In this document: positions 52,410 through 61,310 of the stretch, piece by piece | Layout: every line of letters starts with the position of its first letter | Numbering within the stretch: the stretch's first letter is position 1 | NCBI GenBank assembly: GCA_011048995.1 | Contig: DSCS01000058.1 | Span: 27,652-91,651, forward strand | Direction: 5' to 3' | Length of the DNA: 64,000 bases | Source of the DNA: Bacillota bacterium | GTDB taxonomy: Bacteria > Macinerneyibacteriota > Macinerneyibacteria > Macinerneyibacteriales > DSCS01 | The notes under the pieces: generated by a model | What the model was told of the DNA's origin: nothing | Seen by the model: the letters and a program-made list of their open reading frames with translations, nothing else | The model's database searches: none | Translations under genes and position numbers: made by a program

Positions 52410-53213
52410 TTACCCCTTTCTAAAGAGGACGACCTTTTTCATCGCCGACAGTTTTTCCAAAGCAGCCTGATAACCCTTTTCGTAGAGATCATCTAACCTG
52501 TCCAATCCGTCATAATCGATCTTGTCTATTTTCGGCGCCACGACGACATCGCCTTCATCCCGTGGACAGTCTCGTTTTCGCCGCCTCCCTAAAAGATAGA
52601 TGGAATGGGCCATGATCCGAAAAATCGTATCCGGATTTTCATCAAAATCATAAAAATGGTCTAATGAGACACCGATGACCCGGGTAGCTCCCATGGAGCG
52701 GCAAAGGGATACAGGGATATTTTCTACCAATCCGCCGTCCACAAAGGATTCTCCCCCGAGCTCCACAGGTTTAAAGACGACAGGAACGGCGCAGCTTGCG
52801 GCAATCGCCCGGGACAGCTCTCCTTCAGTCACATAATGATGACGCCCGCTGTTCAGATGAGTGGCTACGCATCCAAAAGGCTTCTCTAATCCTTCAAATG
52901 AATCGTGAGGGATGTATTCTTTGATTATCTCTTCCAGCTTTGTCAATGAAAAGAGTCCTTTTTTCGGAAGTGTAAACCGAAGAATATCTTTTGTCTTAAT
53001 CCCCTCTGCTATTTCCCTGATCTCATCGGATGTATAACCTGCAGCCCAAAAAGCTCCGATGATGGAACCGACACTTGTCCCTGCAACAAGGCTTACGGGG
53101 ATTTGTTTCTCTTCCAGAAGTTTCAAAACGCCGATATGAGCAAGCCCGTGAGCCGCTCCTCCGCTTAAGGCAAGTCCTATTCTTTTTTTTGATCGTAATG
53201 TAATTTTTTTCAT
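52410..53213 (-). CDS. Patatin-like phospholipase family protein (RssA-like)
   Basis: IGLALSGGAAHGLAHIGVLKLLEE; LVAGTSVGSIIGAFWA; FVDGGLVENIPV. Confidence 0.92.
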   Translation of the reverse strand: MKKITLRSKKRIGLALSGGAAHGLAHIGVLKLLEEKQIPVSLVAGTSVGSIIGAFWAAGYTSDEIREIAEGIKTKDILRFTLPKKGLFSLTKLEEIIKEYIPHDSFEGLEKPFGCVATHLNSGRHHYVTEGELSRAIAASCAVPVVFKPVELGGESFVDGGLVENIPVSLCRSMGATRVIGVSLDHFYDFDENPDTIFRIMAHSIYLLGRRRKRDCPRDEGDVVVAPKIDKIDYDGLDRLDDLYEKGYQAALEKLSAMKKVVLFRKG

Positions 53214-54115
53214 CAGGAAAACAGAGCCTCCACAAATTTACGGGGGTCAAACATCTCTAGATGATGAACCCCTTCCCCCATTCCGATAAGTTTTACCGGT
53301 ACATTATAAAGGGATTCCAGTGAAAAAACAATACCGCCTTTAGAGCTTCCATCGACTTTCGTCAATATAAGCCCGGTCAATTCCAGCGCGTCATGGAAGA
53401 TCTCTGCTTGGCGTAGCGCATTCTGCCCTGTTGTCGCGTCTACGACTAAAAGGGTTTCAGCGGGCTTTGTGCCGCTCTTTTTTTCAATAATCCTTTTTAT
53501 CTTCCCAATTTCATCCATCAGCCCTTTTTTGGTATGCATCCTCCCTGCGGTGTCGATTAAAAGGGCGTTATAGCCGTTCTGATCTGCCGAATCAATGGCT
53601 TCGTATACTAAAGCCGCCGGATCATGGCCTGGTGGTTTTGCTACGACATCCACTCCGATTTTCGTTCCCCATACTTGCATTTGAGCCGAGCCCGCAGCCC
53701 GAAAAGTATCTCCCGCGGCAATAAGCGGACGCATCCCCTCCTCTTTCAAACGAAGAGCGACTTTCGCCACAGTGGTCGTTTTTCCTACGCCGTTGACACC
53801 GACAAACAAAAGAACCGGCCTATCCTCCCCTTTAAGGTTTAGATAACGTCCGGAAGGGCTTAACAGTCCCAGAAGCGCATGATGGAAGGCTTCTTCTGGT
53901 GTTTGCCCGCTCCGTAGTTTCTGCCTTGCCGTCTCGATGACTTGAGCTACAGTTCGAAATCCTAAATCGGCCTCCAGAAGAAGCTCTTCGACTTCCTGGA
54001 AAAAGGTTTCATCCGGCAATCCCGGGCCTTTGATCTTTTGAATAAAAGCAGCGAAAACGCCCTTTCTTGTCTTTTCCAGTCCCTTTTCATACTTTTCGAA
54101 AATCGTTGCCATCAA
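53213..54115 (-). CDS. ftsY: Signal recognition particle receptor FtsY
   Basis: LFVGVNGVGKTTTVAKVAL; AAGDTFRAAGSAQMQVW; LLIDTAGRMHTKKGLMDEI; LTKVDGSSKGGIV; IGMGEGVHHLEMFDPRKFVEAL. Confidence 0.96.
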   Translation of the reverse strand: MMATIFEKYEKGLEKTRKGVFAAFIQKIKGPGLPDETFFQEVEELLLEADLGFRTVAQVIETARQKLRSGQTPEEAFHHALLGLLSPSGRYLNLKGEDRPVLLFVGVNGVGKTTTVAKVALRLKEEGMRPLIAAGDTFRAAGSAQMQVWGTKIGVDVVAKPPGHDPAALVYEAIDSADQNGYNALLIDTAGRMHTKKGLMDEIGKIKRIIEKKSGTKPAETLLVVDATTGQNALRQAEIFHDALELTGLILTKVDGSSKGGIVFSLESLYNVPVKLIGMGEGVHHLEMFDPRKFVEALFS

Positions 54116-57100
54116 GCCCCTTCCCGAAATTGAACAGACACGATTTTGCTGACTCCCGGTTCATCCATGGTCACGCCGTAAAGAGCATCGGCCATCTCCA
54201 TGGTATATTTATTATGAGAGACAATAATGAATTGTGTTGTCTGGGTAAATTCGGAAAGCATATGGATAAAACGAGCGATATTTGCATCATCCAGGGGAGC
54301 GTCGATCTCATCCAGAACACAAAAAGGAGCCGGTTTCACTTTAAAGATAGAAAACAACAAGGCGATGGCTGAAAGAGCCTTCTCCCCTCCTGATAACAAG
54401 TCAATATTCTGAAGCCTTTTTCCCGGCGGTTTTACATTGACATCGATACCGGCTTCCAGGACATCATCGCTATCTTCCATGACCAAAGTGATGTCGGCTT
54501 TTCCCCCGTTGAAAAGAAGGGGGAAGATCTGCTTAAAATTCTCGCTGATCTTATAAAAAGTATCAAGAAATTTCTCTTTACTGATCTGGTCTATCTTGCC
54601 GATGGCTTCTTCCAGCTGCCCTTTAGCTGATTCAAGATCGCTTTTCTGAACAATGAGAAAATCGTAGCGTTCTTTCAACTCTGTGTATTCTTCAAGAGCA
54701 GAAAGATTGACATTTCCCAGGGACTTGATCTTCTGCTGAAGGGTCTTCACCCTCTCTTTTTCCTCTTCAAGGCCAAATTTATCGGGAGAAGGCGATACAA
54801 TATTATTCAGGTCCATATCGTATTTTTCCCGGATATAAGCCTCATTATTCTCAATCCGGTCTCTGAGCCTGGCCATATCGACTTCGGCATCTCTTAAGAT
54901 CTCCTGAACTTTCCGGAACTTCTCTTCCTGACTCCTCAACCGGGCCACAGCTGATGAAGCGGTTTCTTTAATCTGTTCAATAATACCTTTTTTTTCAACG
55001 ATTATCTTTTCTTGATCGTCAATATGTGTAAGGTTTTCTGAAACGCCCCCTTTTGATTCCTCAATTAAGATTTTGTTTTCTTCGTTTTTTTTGTTATTTT
55101 CATTAATTTTTGCGTTATTCGCTTCCTGCCGTTTCGCGTTATCGATTAATTGATTTTTTATACGGGAAAAGTCTCTTTGTTTGTTCAATAGGTCAGCATT
55201 GATCTCTGAAAGCCGGGCCCGATGAGCCATCATTTCTCCCTGACGTTTTTCCTGTTCTTCCCGCAAACCGCGCAGAGATTCCTGCAGTTTGAGTTTGACA
55301 TTCTCTTCTGTCTCCCCGGCCTGAGTCGACTGGGAGTACAGTCCCTGAAGCCGTACTTTTTCACTTTGAAGTTCTTCGATCTCCCTGCCAAGAAGTTCAA
55401 TTTCCTTCTTATTTGTCGCCGTTTCTGTTTCATTTCGATGCAATTCTCTTGTAAGAAAATCGATTTCACCGGCAATCCGGTTGATCTCATTTTCTACAGC
55501 CCGTCTGGCAACACTGATTTTCTCTTTTCGGGTTTCAGCTGCATTCTTTTTCTCTTTTTCTTTTTCAATGCTTCCCGATGCAGCCGTGACTTGCTTTTCC
55601 AAAGAAGCTATCTCTTTTTTATACTCGTTTTGCAATGTCTTTCGGCTTACGATTCCGGGGCCCTGATGATTGACATCAGCATAAGAGATCAGCCCGTCGG
55701 CGAAAAAAACCGTCCCGTCAGGATCAATATAATGCAGCTCTTTTTTTTCCGAGAGAGGGCTTTGCCCGGCTTGAAGCGGAATAACTTTCCCCAGAGTGTG
55801 TCTGAGAAAGGCGTCGACGTGAGGATGAGAGGCTTGGCATTTCTCATACAATGACCCTGGCTCAACGGCTGCATCATGTTCAGCAGATGAGACAAAATAG
55901 AAACCTTCGCCTTTACCGCGGCCGGACAGAAATGCTTTCAGCCTGTCCAGGGATTGCGAGTCCCCGATCAGCGCCTGTCCCTTTTCAGAAAGAATGCGGT
56001 CCACAAGTGGCTCAAAGCCTTTTTTTACCTTAATGTAATCAGCCAAAATCGTTTGAACACGGAATTCATCTTTATTTTCAAGGATAGCTTTTGTCCCTTC
56101 CTGATATCCTTCGCGCTTTCTTTCAAGAAAATCCAATCCTTCTAACTTCGCCTTTAATGTTTGGAGTTCATTTTTCATCTCCCGGCAAGACTTTTCAGCA
56201 GCCTCGAGAGTCTGGTTTAACTGTTCAAGGTTTTTCTCTTCCTCTTCCTGGCGGCAGATCAGATCTTTCTGCTGTTCTTCTTTCTCCTGTAATTCCTTTT
56301 CTTTTAACGACCGTGATTGTCCCACATCTTCCGTCTCTTTATCTAATTGCAGGTTTTTCCCTTCCAGTCTCTGGATCCGTATTTGTATATTGTTGAGATC
56401 CGCCTCAATGGCGCTTATTCTTCCCTTAATATTCGATTGATCGCGCATGTTTTCCAAAAGGCCTGCGACTTTTTCCTGATGTTCTTCTTCTTTACGAGCG
56501 ATTTCCGAGCGCAGTACATCCAATGATTCTTCATCAGCGATGACCTGCTCTTCAGCGCCGGTCTTTTCCATATCCAGACGCCTCAATTCTCTTTTCAGAT
56601 CCTCGATCCGGCGTGATGCGATATGATTCTCTGTTTCAATATTTTGATTATCTTTATTGAGTTCGTCATTTTGTTGCTCATTGAATTCGATCTCTCTTTC
56701 AAGCCTTTCAATCGTGTTTTTCAAGCGTTCTAAAGCCATTTTAGATTCATAAAGGGCCGATTCTTTGCGGCTTCGCTCTTCCTCTTCCTGCATGAGTTGA
56801 TATTGAAGGGACTCGTTATCCGCCGAAAGCTTATTCATCTCAACCATCAAAGAAGAATTATCCGCTTTTATCTTCTTTAGTTCTTTTTCCTTTTGCTTCT
56901 TTTCATTTGTATCATTTATATGCTGATAAGCATAAAGCGCTGTCTCCCGTTCTTTCAGTTCAGTGTAGATCTCCTTATACTGCCTGGCTTTTTCAACCTG
57001 CCGCTCTAAAGTCTTTAATTGACGCTCGACCTCAAAGAAAATATCTTTGAGGCGGTTCAAGTTTTCCCTCGTCGTATCAAGCTTTCGCGTGGTCTCTTTT

Positions 57101-57621
57101 TTCCGGACCCGGTATTTCATGATCCCGGCAGCCTCTTCAAAAATAGCGCGCCGTTCTTCGGCTTTCGTTGAAAGAATCTGAGAAATCATCCCCTGTTCAA
57201 TGAACGAGTACGCGCTCATCCCGATTCCGGTGTCTGTGATCATCTCCTGGACATCACGCATGCGCACTTTTTGTTTATTTATATAGTACTCTGAATCTCC
57301 GTCTGAAAAGAGTTTCCTTGAAATAGAGACTTCATTATACTCACTGGGAAGCAGATGCTTTTCATTGTCCAGGACGACATGGACTTCTGAAAGGTTTAAG
57401 GGCTTTCTGTCAGAGGTCCCGCTGAAAATAACATCCTGCATACGTCCTCCGCGAAGCTTTTTTGCACTTTGCTCGCCGAAAACCCATCGCAAGGCGTCGG
57501 TGATATTGCTTTTTCCGCAGCCGTTAGGGCCGACAATACAGGTCATGCCCGGAGTAAAAGTGATTTTGACTTTATCGGGAAAGGACTTGAATCCAAGAAG
57601 CGAGATCTCTTTTAAGAACAT
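54112..57621 (-). CDS. smc: Chromosome segregation protein SMC
   Basis: MFLKEISLLGFKSFPDKVKITFTPGMTCIVGPNGCGKSNITDALRWVFGEQSAKKLRGGRMQDVIFSGT; coiled coils and hinge; LLSGGEKALSAIALLFSIF; FCVLDEIDAPLDDANIARF. Confidence 0.97.
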   Translation of the reverse strand: MFLKEISLLGFKSFPDKVKITFTPGMTCIVGPNGCGKSNITDALRWVFGEQSAKKLRGGRMQDVIFSGTSDRKPLNLSEVHVVLDNEKHLLPSEYNEVSISRKLFSDGDSEYYINKQKVRMRDVQEMITDTGIGMSAYSFIEQGMISQILSTKAEERRAIFEEAAGIMKYRVRKKETTRKLDTTRENLNRLKDIFFEVERQLKTLERQVEKARQYKEIYTELKERETALYAYQHINDTNEKKQKEKELKKIKADNSSLMVEMNKLSADNESLQYQLMQEEEERSRKESALYESKMALERLKNTIERLEREIEFNEQQNDELNKDNQNIETENHIASRRIEDLKRELRRLDMEKTGAEEQVIADEESLDVLRSEIARKEEEHQEKVAGLLENMRDQSNIKGRISAIEADLNNIQIRIQRLEGKNLQLDKETEDVGQSRSLKEKELQEKEEQQKDLICRQEEEEKNLEQLNQTLEAAEKSCREMKNELQTLKAKLEGLDFLERKREGYQEGTKAILENKDEFRVQTILADYIKVKKGFEPLVDRILSEKGQALIGDSQSLDRLKAFLSGRGKGEGFYFVSSAEHDAAVEPGSLYEKCQASHPHVDAFLRHTLGKVIPLQAGQSPLSEKKELHYIDPDGTVFFADGLISYADVNHQGPGIVSRKTLQNEYKKEIASLEKQVTAASGSIEKEKEKKNAAETRKEKISVARRAVENEINRIAGEIDFLTRELHRNETETATNKKEIELLGREIEELQSEKVRLQGLYSQSTQAGETEENVKLKLQESLRGLREEQEKRQGEMMAHRARLSEINADLLNKQRDFSRIKNQLIDNAKRQEANNAKINENNKKNEENKILIEESKGGVSENLTHIDDQEKIIVEKKGIIEQIKETASSAVARLRSQEEKFRKVQEILRDAEVDMARLRDRIENNEAYIREKYDMDLNNIVSPSPDKFGLEEEKERVKTLQQKIKSLGNVNLSALEEYTELKERYDFLIVQKSDLESAKGQLEEAIGKIDQISKEKFLDTFYKISENFKQIFPLLFNGGKADITLVMEDSDDVLEAGIDVNVKPPGKRLQNIDLLSGGEKALSAIALLFSIFKVKPAPFCVLDEIDAPLDDANIARFIHMLSEFTQTTQFIIVSHNKYTMEMADALYGVTMDEPGVSKIVSVQFREGA

Positions 57622-57622
57622 A

Positions 57623-57943
57623 TCAGCCCCAGCATCCGGCCTTAAACTTATTTTCCAATTCCGCTTTGATCATCTGTGTCATCTCAACGGTGTTCTTGAA
57701 TAAAGTGTCAAAGATGACGCTGTGATCTTCTTCAAAAATATTCTCTAATTCATAGGAGATCTCATTCAACTTGGCCAGGACATTGACCAGAGTCTCATTT
57801 TCGGGGAGGCTATGTTCGATCTTCCGGCACTCTTCTTCGCCCAGAGAGAGCATAGCTTCTTGCCCGGCATGACAATAAGGACAATTCTCGGGAAGTTCAC
57901 TCATCCAGTGAACATATCCGCAACGTGAACATTTATACATCAT
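57623..57943 (-). CDS. Small protein with N-terminal rubredoxin-like CxxC...CxxC domain and helical C-terminus
   Basis: MYKCSRCGYVHWMSELPENCPYCHAGQEAMLSLGEEECRKIEHSLPENETLVNVLAKLNEISYELENIF...; 1 nt from the smc start. Confidence 0.75.
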   Translation of the reverse strand: MMYKCSRCGYVHWMSELPENCPYCHAGQEAMLSLGEEECRKIEHSLPENETLVNVLAKLNEISYELENIFEEDHSVIFDTLFKNTVEMTQMIKAELENKFKAGCWG

Positions 57944-57954
57944 CTTTGCCTCCG

Positions 57955-58653
57955 TTATCTGTTTTCAGGGAAATACTCCCCCATTTTTATAGCCAGGATT
58001 CTTCCGATATAGATAAAAGGCGTATCAATAATTGCTACAATGAGCTTAAGCAGATAAGTCGTAATGATGATTTGGATCAACTGAGAAAAGGGCAGGGTCC
58101 CGGCGAAAGCCATCAATGTAAATATCAGCGAATCTAAAAGTTGAGAAATCAATGTTGAAAGATTATTGCGAAGCCAAAGATGTCTCCCCCCTGTTTTTTC
58201 TTTCCAGAAGTGAAAGGCCCAGATATCGTGATACTGGCTGATGAGATAGGCAATCAGCGATGCAATGGCAATACGCGGCATAAGGGAAAAGATCGCCTTA
58301 ATATGAGGATGCATGACATCAAAGGAAGAAGGAGTAAAGAAAATAGCAAAGTTCATGACAACCGTCATAATAAAAAGAGCGGCAAATCCCTGAACCATTC
58401 CTTTTTGAGCGACTTTTTTGCCGTAAATCTCTGAAAGCATGTCTGTCGCCCAGAAGATCCCTCCATACAAAAGATTACCCAAAGTGGCTGTCATTCCGAA
58501 AATATCGATAAATTTGACTACCTGTATATTGCACAAGATAATGTTCATGACGATAATTGCCAGCAAGCCTTCTTTTTTAAACAAGCGGAATAATATGATA
58601 CTGATCCCAAAATCAAGAAAAATAAACAAAATCCATAATAATTCATTACTCAT
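57955..58653 (-). CDS. Queuosine precursor transporter (YhhQ family)
   Basis: Multi-TM; FGMTATLGNLLYGGIFWATDMLSEIYGKKVAQKGMVQGFAALFIMTVVMNFAIFF; IAYLISQYHDIWAFHFWKEKTGGRHLWLRNNLSTLISQLLDSLIFTLMAFAG. Confidence 0.92.
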   Translation of the reverse strand: MSNELLWILFIFLDFGISIILFRLFKKEGLLAIIVMNIILCNIQVVKFIDIFGMTATLGNLLYGGIFWATDMLSEIYGKKVAQKGMVQGFAALFIMTVVMNFAIFFTPSSFDVMHPHIKAIFSLMPRIAIASLIAYLISQYHDIWAFHFWKEKTGGRHLWLRNNLSTLISQLLDSLIFTLMAFAGTLPFSQLIQIIITTYLLKLIVAIIDTPFIYIGRILAIKMGEYFPENR

Positions 58654-59042
58654 AGTTCACTCCATTTTCCTGTTGATTATACGAAATCCCGGACGATTGT
58701 AAAGAGATAATGGAATCAATTTCATGAAGGGCGGAAATCAGCATACTCCACCGCCCGGCATGGAATAAAACCCTGTCCTTTTACAGAAACAACTCCCGTG
58801 GAACATAATATCACACCGTACAAACAGGAGCTATAATAATCTGCAAACCGCGCAATCTCTTTCATGGTGATATTTCCCGCCGGTCATAGCAAAAGACAGT
58901 GCTCATATTCCTTCTTCGGCCTGATCCCTTGTGTTGTCCGTCGAAAACCGGCTTTATCAAAAGTCTCACAGACGATCCAATAGAGAAAAAATGTGTTTCG
59001 GGTTCCTGAAAAAGAGGGAAACATATCCTTTTTGTCATGGGC

Positions 59043-59543
59043 CTAGAAGGGTTCAAACCGGTTGATATCCCAATAAAATTGCTTTGCCTCTTCCTGGATT
59101 TTCAAGACAGTCTCATAATGCTCTTTTTCCCATTGTTCCATTGATGCAAAAAATCTTTTTAAAACAGGCTCATGAGCTTCTTCTTTTTTTCGCCTATAAA
59201 AATCAACAGATTTGATTTCAAGCAAAGCCGCTGTGGACATTGCGCTGAACAGGATCTGGTCTTTTGCTATGCGTTTCAAAAAATCATCACTTATGACGGG
59301 ACTGTATGGTTTTTCTCCCTCGGCCTTTTCAATTCCCTGCCAACCGCTCATATCCCGTTCATCGATTTTTTTATACAAGTCAAGAAGATAATTGTAATGG
59401 GATTTTTCTTCTTCGGCCCGTTGGACAAAAAAATCTTTTACTTCGCCGTCAGCTTTTTTTGAAGCCGTCTCATAGAGGACGACACTGTCCATCTCTGCCA
59501 TTAACCCCTCTTGTAAAGCATTCTTTAAAGAATCATGATTCAT
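59043..59543 (-). CDS. Ferritin-like/rubrerythrin-like diiron family protein
   Basis: LKNALQEGLMAEMDSVVLYETASKKADGEVKDFFVQRAEEEKSHYNYLLDLY...ALLEIKSVDFYRRKKEEAHEPVLKRFFASMEQWEKEHYETV; two E...ExxH-type helix pairs. Confidence 0.8.
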   Translation of the reverse strand: MNHDSLKNALQEGLMAEMDSVVLYETASKKADGEVKDFFVQRAEEEKSHYNYLLDLYKKIDERDMSGWQGIEKAEGEKPYSPVISDDFLKRIAKDQILFSAMSTAALLEIKSVDFYRRKKEEAHEPVLKRFFASMEQWEKEHYETVLKIQEEAKQFYWDINRFEPF

Positions 59544-59604
59544 AAAGCCTCCTTTCATCTGGCTCTTTTAATTTATCACCGCATAAAGGAAATGCAATAT
59601 GCTT

Positions 59605-61302
59605 TCACATGCGCTCCACAGTCTTAATACCCAAAAGCCTCAGGCCGACTTTCAGGACTTCTGCCGTTTTTACCGAGAGCTGAAGCCGTGATAAGGCCGT
59701 TGGCTCGTCCTCTTTGAGGACAGGAAGAGAATTATAAAAGGTGTTATATTTTTGAGCGATATCAAAAAGCTGTTCGGCAACGATATTGGGCCTGTAGGCC
59801 TCGGCCGCTTTGTGCACACTGTAAGGAAATTGTAAAAGGGAAATAGCCAAAGTCCGTTCTGTCTCATTGACTATGTCAAGAACATTCCCCTCAGGCAAGA
59901 GGAGTCCGCTTTCTTCGGCCTTCCGTCTCAAAGACTGAATACGGGCATAGGTGTACTGAAGGTAAGGTGCGGTATTACCTTCAAACGAAAGCATCTTATC
60001 CCAATCAAAAATAACATTACTCGTTCGGTTCTGGCTTAAATCAGCATATTTTACAGCGCCTATCCCGACAACACGAGCCACTTCTTTTTTGTCCGTATCA
60101 TTCAAGTCGGGATTTTTTTCATCGACGACCTGCCGGGCCCTTGTAACCGCTTCAGAGATCAAATCCTTTAACTTAATGACATTCCCTTTTCGTGTGGAAA
60201 AATGGCCGTCTTTCAATCCCATCAGCCCGAAGGTGACATGGACCAGCTCAAAGTCCCAGCCAAGGCGCATTGCGATTTTGAAGACTTGTTTAAAGTGGCT
60301 TTCCTGACGGGCATCTGTGACATACACCATGCGGTTGACTTCATACTGTCTCGCCCGGAAAGCAATACAGGCCAACTCCGATGTTGCATAAAGAAATGCA
60401 CCGTCTTTTTTTTGAATAATACACGGATGAAGGTTCTCTTCCTCTTCAAAAAAAACGACAAGAGCTCCTTCACTCTCCCGTGCCACCTGTTTTTCTTTCA
60501 ACTCCCTGATAATGTCCGGCATAAGCGGATGATAATGTGATTCCCCATACATGGTATCAAAGTGAATATCCAGCTCTTGATAAAGGCGGCTATATTCTTC
60601 TAAGGAAATCTGCACGAATTCCTCCCATAAGGCTAAATTATCCGGATCATGGTTTTGGAGCTTGACCAGCTCTTTTCGCGCAGCTTCCGGCAAACCGGGA
60701 TCCTTTTCACTTTCCTGCTCGAACCTGATATAGATCTTTTCCAATTCTTCAACAGGATTCTTTTTATAAGCTTCAGGATCCAACCAGCGTCGGTAAGCGA
60801 CGATTAATTTACCGAATTGTGTCCCCCAGTCCCCGAGATGGCTGTCAGCGATGACCTGATACCCGAGAAATTGAAATATTCTCTTTAAGCTGTCCCCGAT
60901 GACAGTGCTTCGTAAATGGCCCACATGCATGGGTTTTGCGATATTGGGAGATGAGTAGTCGATGATAACGGCACCCTTATGCGATATCTCTTTTGCCGGG
61001 GCGATGCCATCGTAAACTTGTTCTTCCAGATACTCTTTTTTTAATGTCATGTTGATAAATCCCGGGCCGGCGACTTCCACTTTTTCAAAACACTTTTCTT
61101 TTGAAAGTTCATCTGTCAGGGCTGAAGCGATTTCTCTGGGATTTCGCTTTAATGCCCGGGCTGAACTCATGGCAAAATTTGACTGGTAATCCCCAAACAG
61201 GCTGTTATTGGTTTTTTGTATTCTGGCTTCCTGTGCGGCTTCTTTTCCAAATAATCGTACGGCCGCCGCACTGATCCGTTTTTCCAAATCTGTTTCAATC
61301 AT
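59605..61302 (-). CDS. argS: Arginyl-tRNA synthetase
   Basis: VIIDYSSPNIAKPMHVGHLRSTVIGDSLKRIFQFLGYQV; DSHLGDWGTQFGKLI; TRKGNVIKLKDLI; APYLQYTYARIQSL. Confidence 0.96.
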   Translation of the reverse strand: MIETDLEKRISAAAVRLFGKEAAQEARIQKTNNSLFGDYQSNFAMSSARALKRNPREIASALTDELSKEKCFEKVEVAGPGFINMTLKKEYLEEQVYDGIAPAKEISHKGAVIIDYSSPNIAKPMHVGHLRSTVIGDSLKRIFQFLGYQVIADSHLGDWGTQFGKLIVAYRRWLDPEAYKKNPVEELEKIYIRFEQESEKDPGLPEAARKELVKLQNHDPDNLALWEEFVQISLEEYSRLYQELDIHFDTMYGESHYHPLMPDIIRELKEKQVARESEGALVVFFEEEENLHPCIIQKKDGAFLYATSELACIAFRARQYEVNRMVYVTDARQESHFKQVFKIAMRLGWDFELVHVTFGLMGLKDGHFSTRKGNVIKLKDLISEAVTRARQVVDEKNPDLNDTDKKEVARVVGIGAVKYADLSQNRTSNVIFDWDKMLSFEGNTAPYLQYTYARIQSLRRKAEESGLLLPEGNVLDIVNETERTLAISLLQFPYSVHKAAEAYRPNIVAEQLFDIAQKYNTFYNSLPVLKEDEPTALSRLQLSVKTAEVLKVGLRLLGIKTVERM

Positions 61303-61310
61303 AGCTGCTC

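Noticed and set aside
55222-55854. 210-aa plus ORF opposite smc
   Set aside because: Low-complexity F/L/S-rich complement of the SMC coiled coil, not a gene.
58862-59056. 64-aa minus ORF in the 58.7-59.0 kb gap
   Set aside because: Compositionally non-protein-like and extends into the ferritin-like gene. Treated as part of the possible decayed region.
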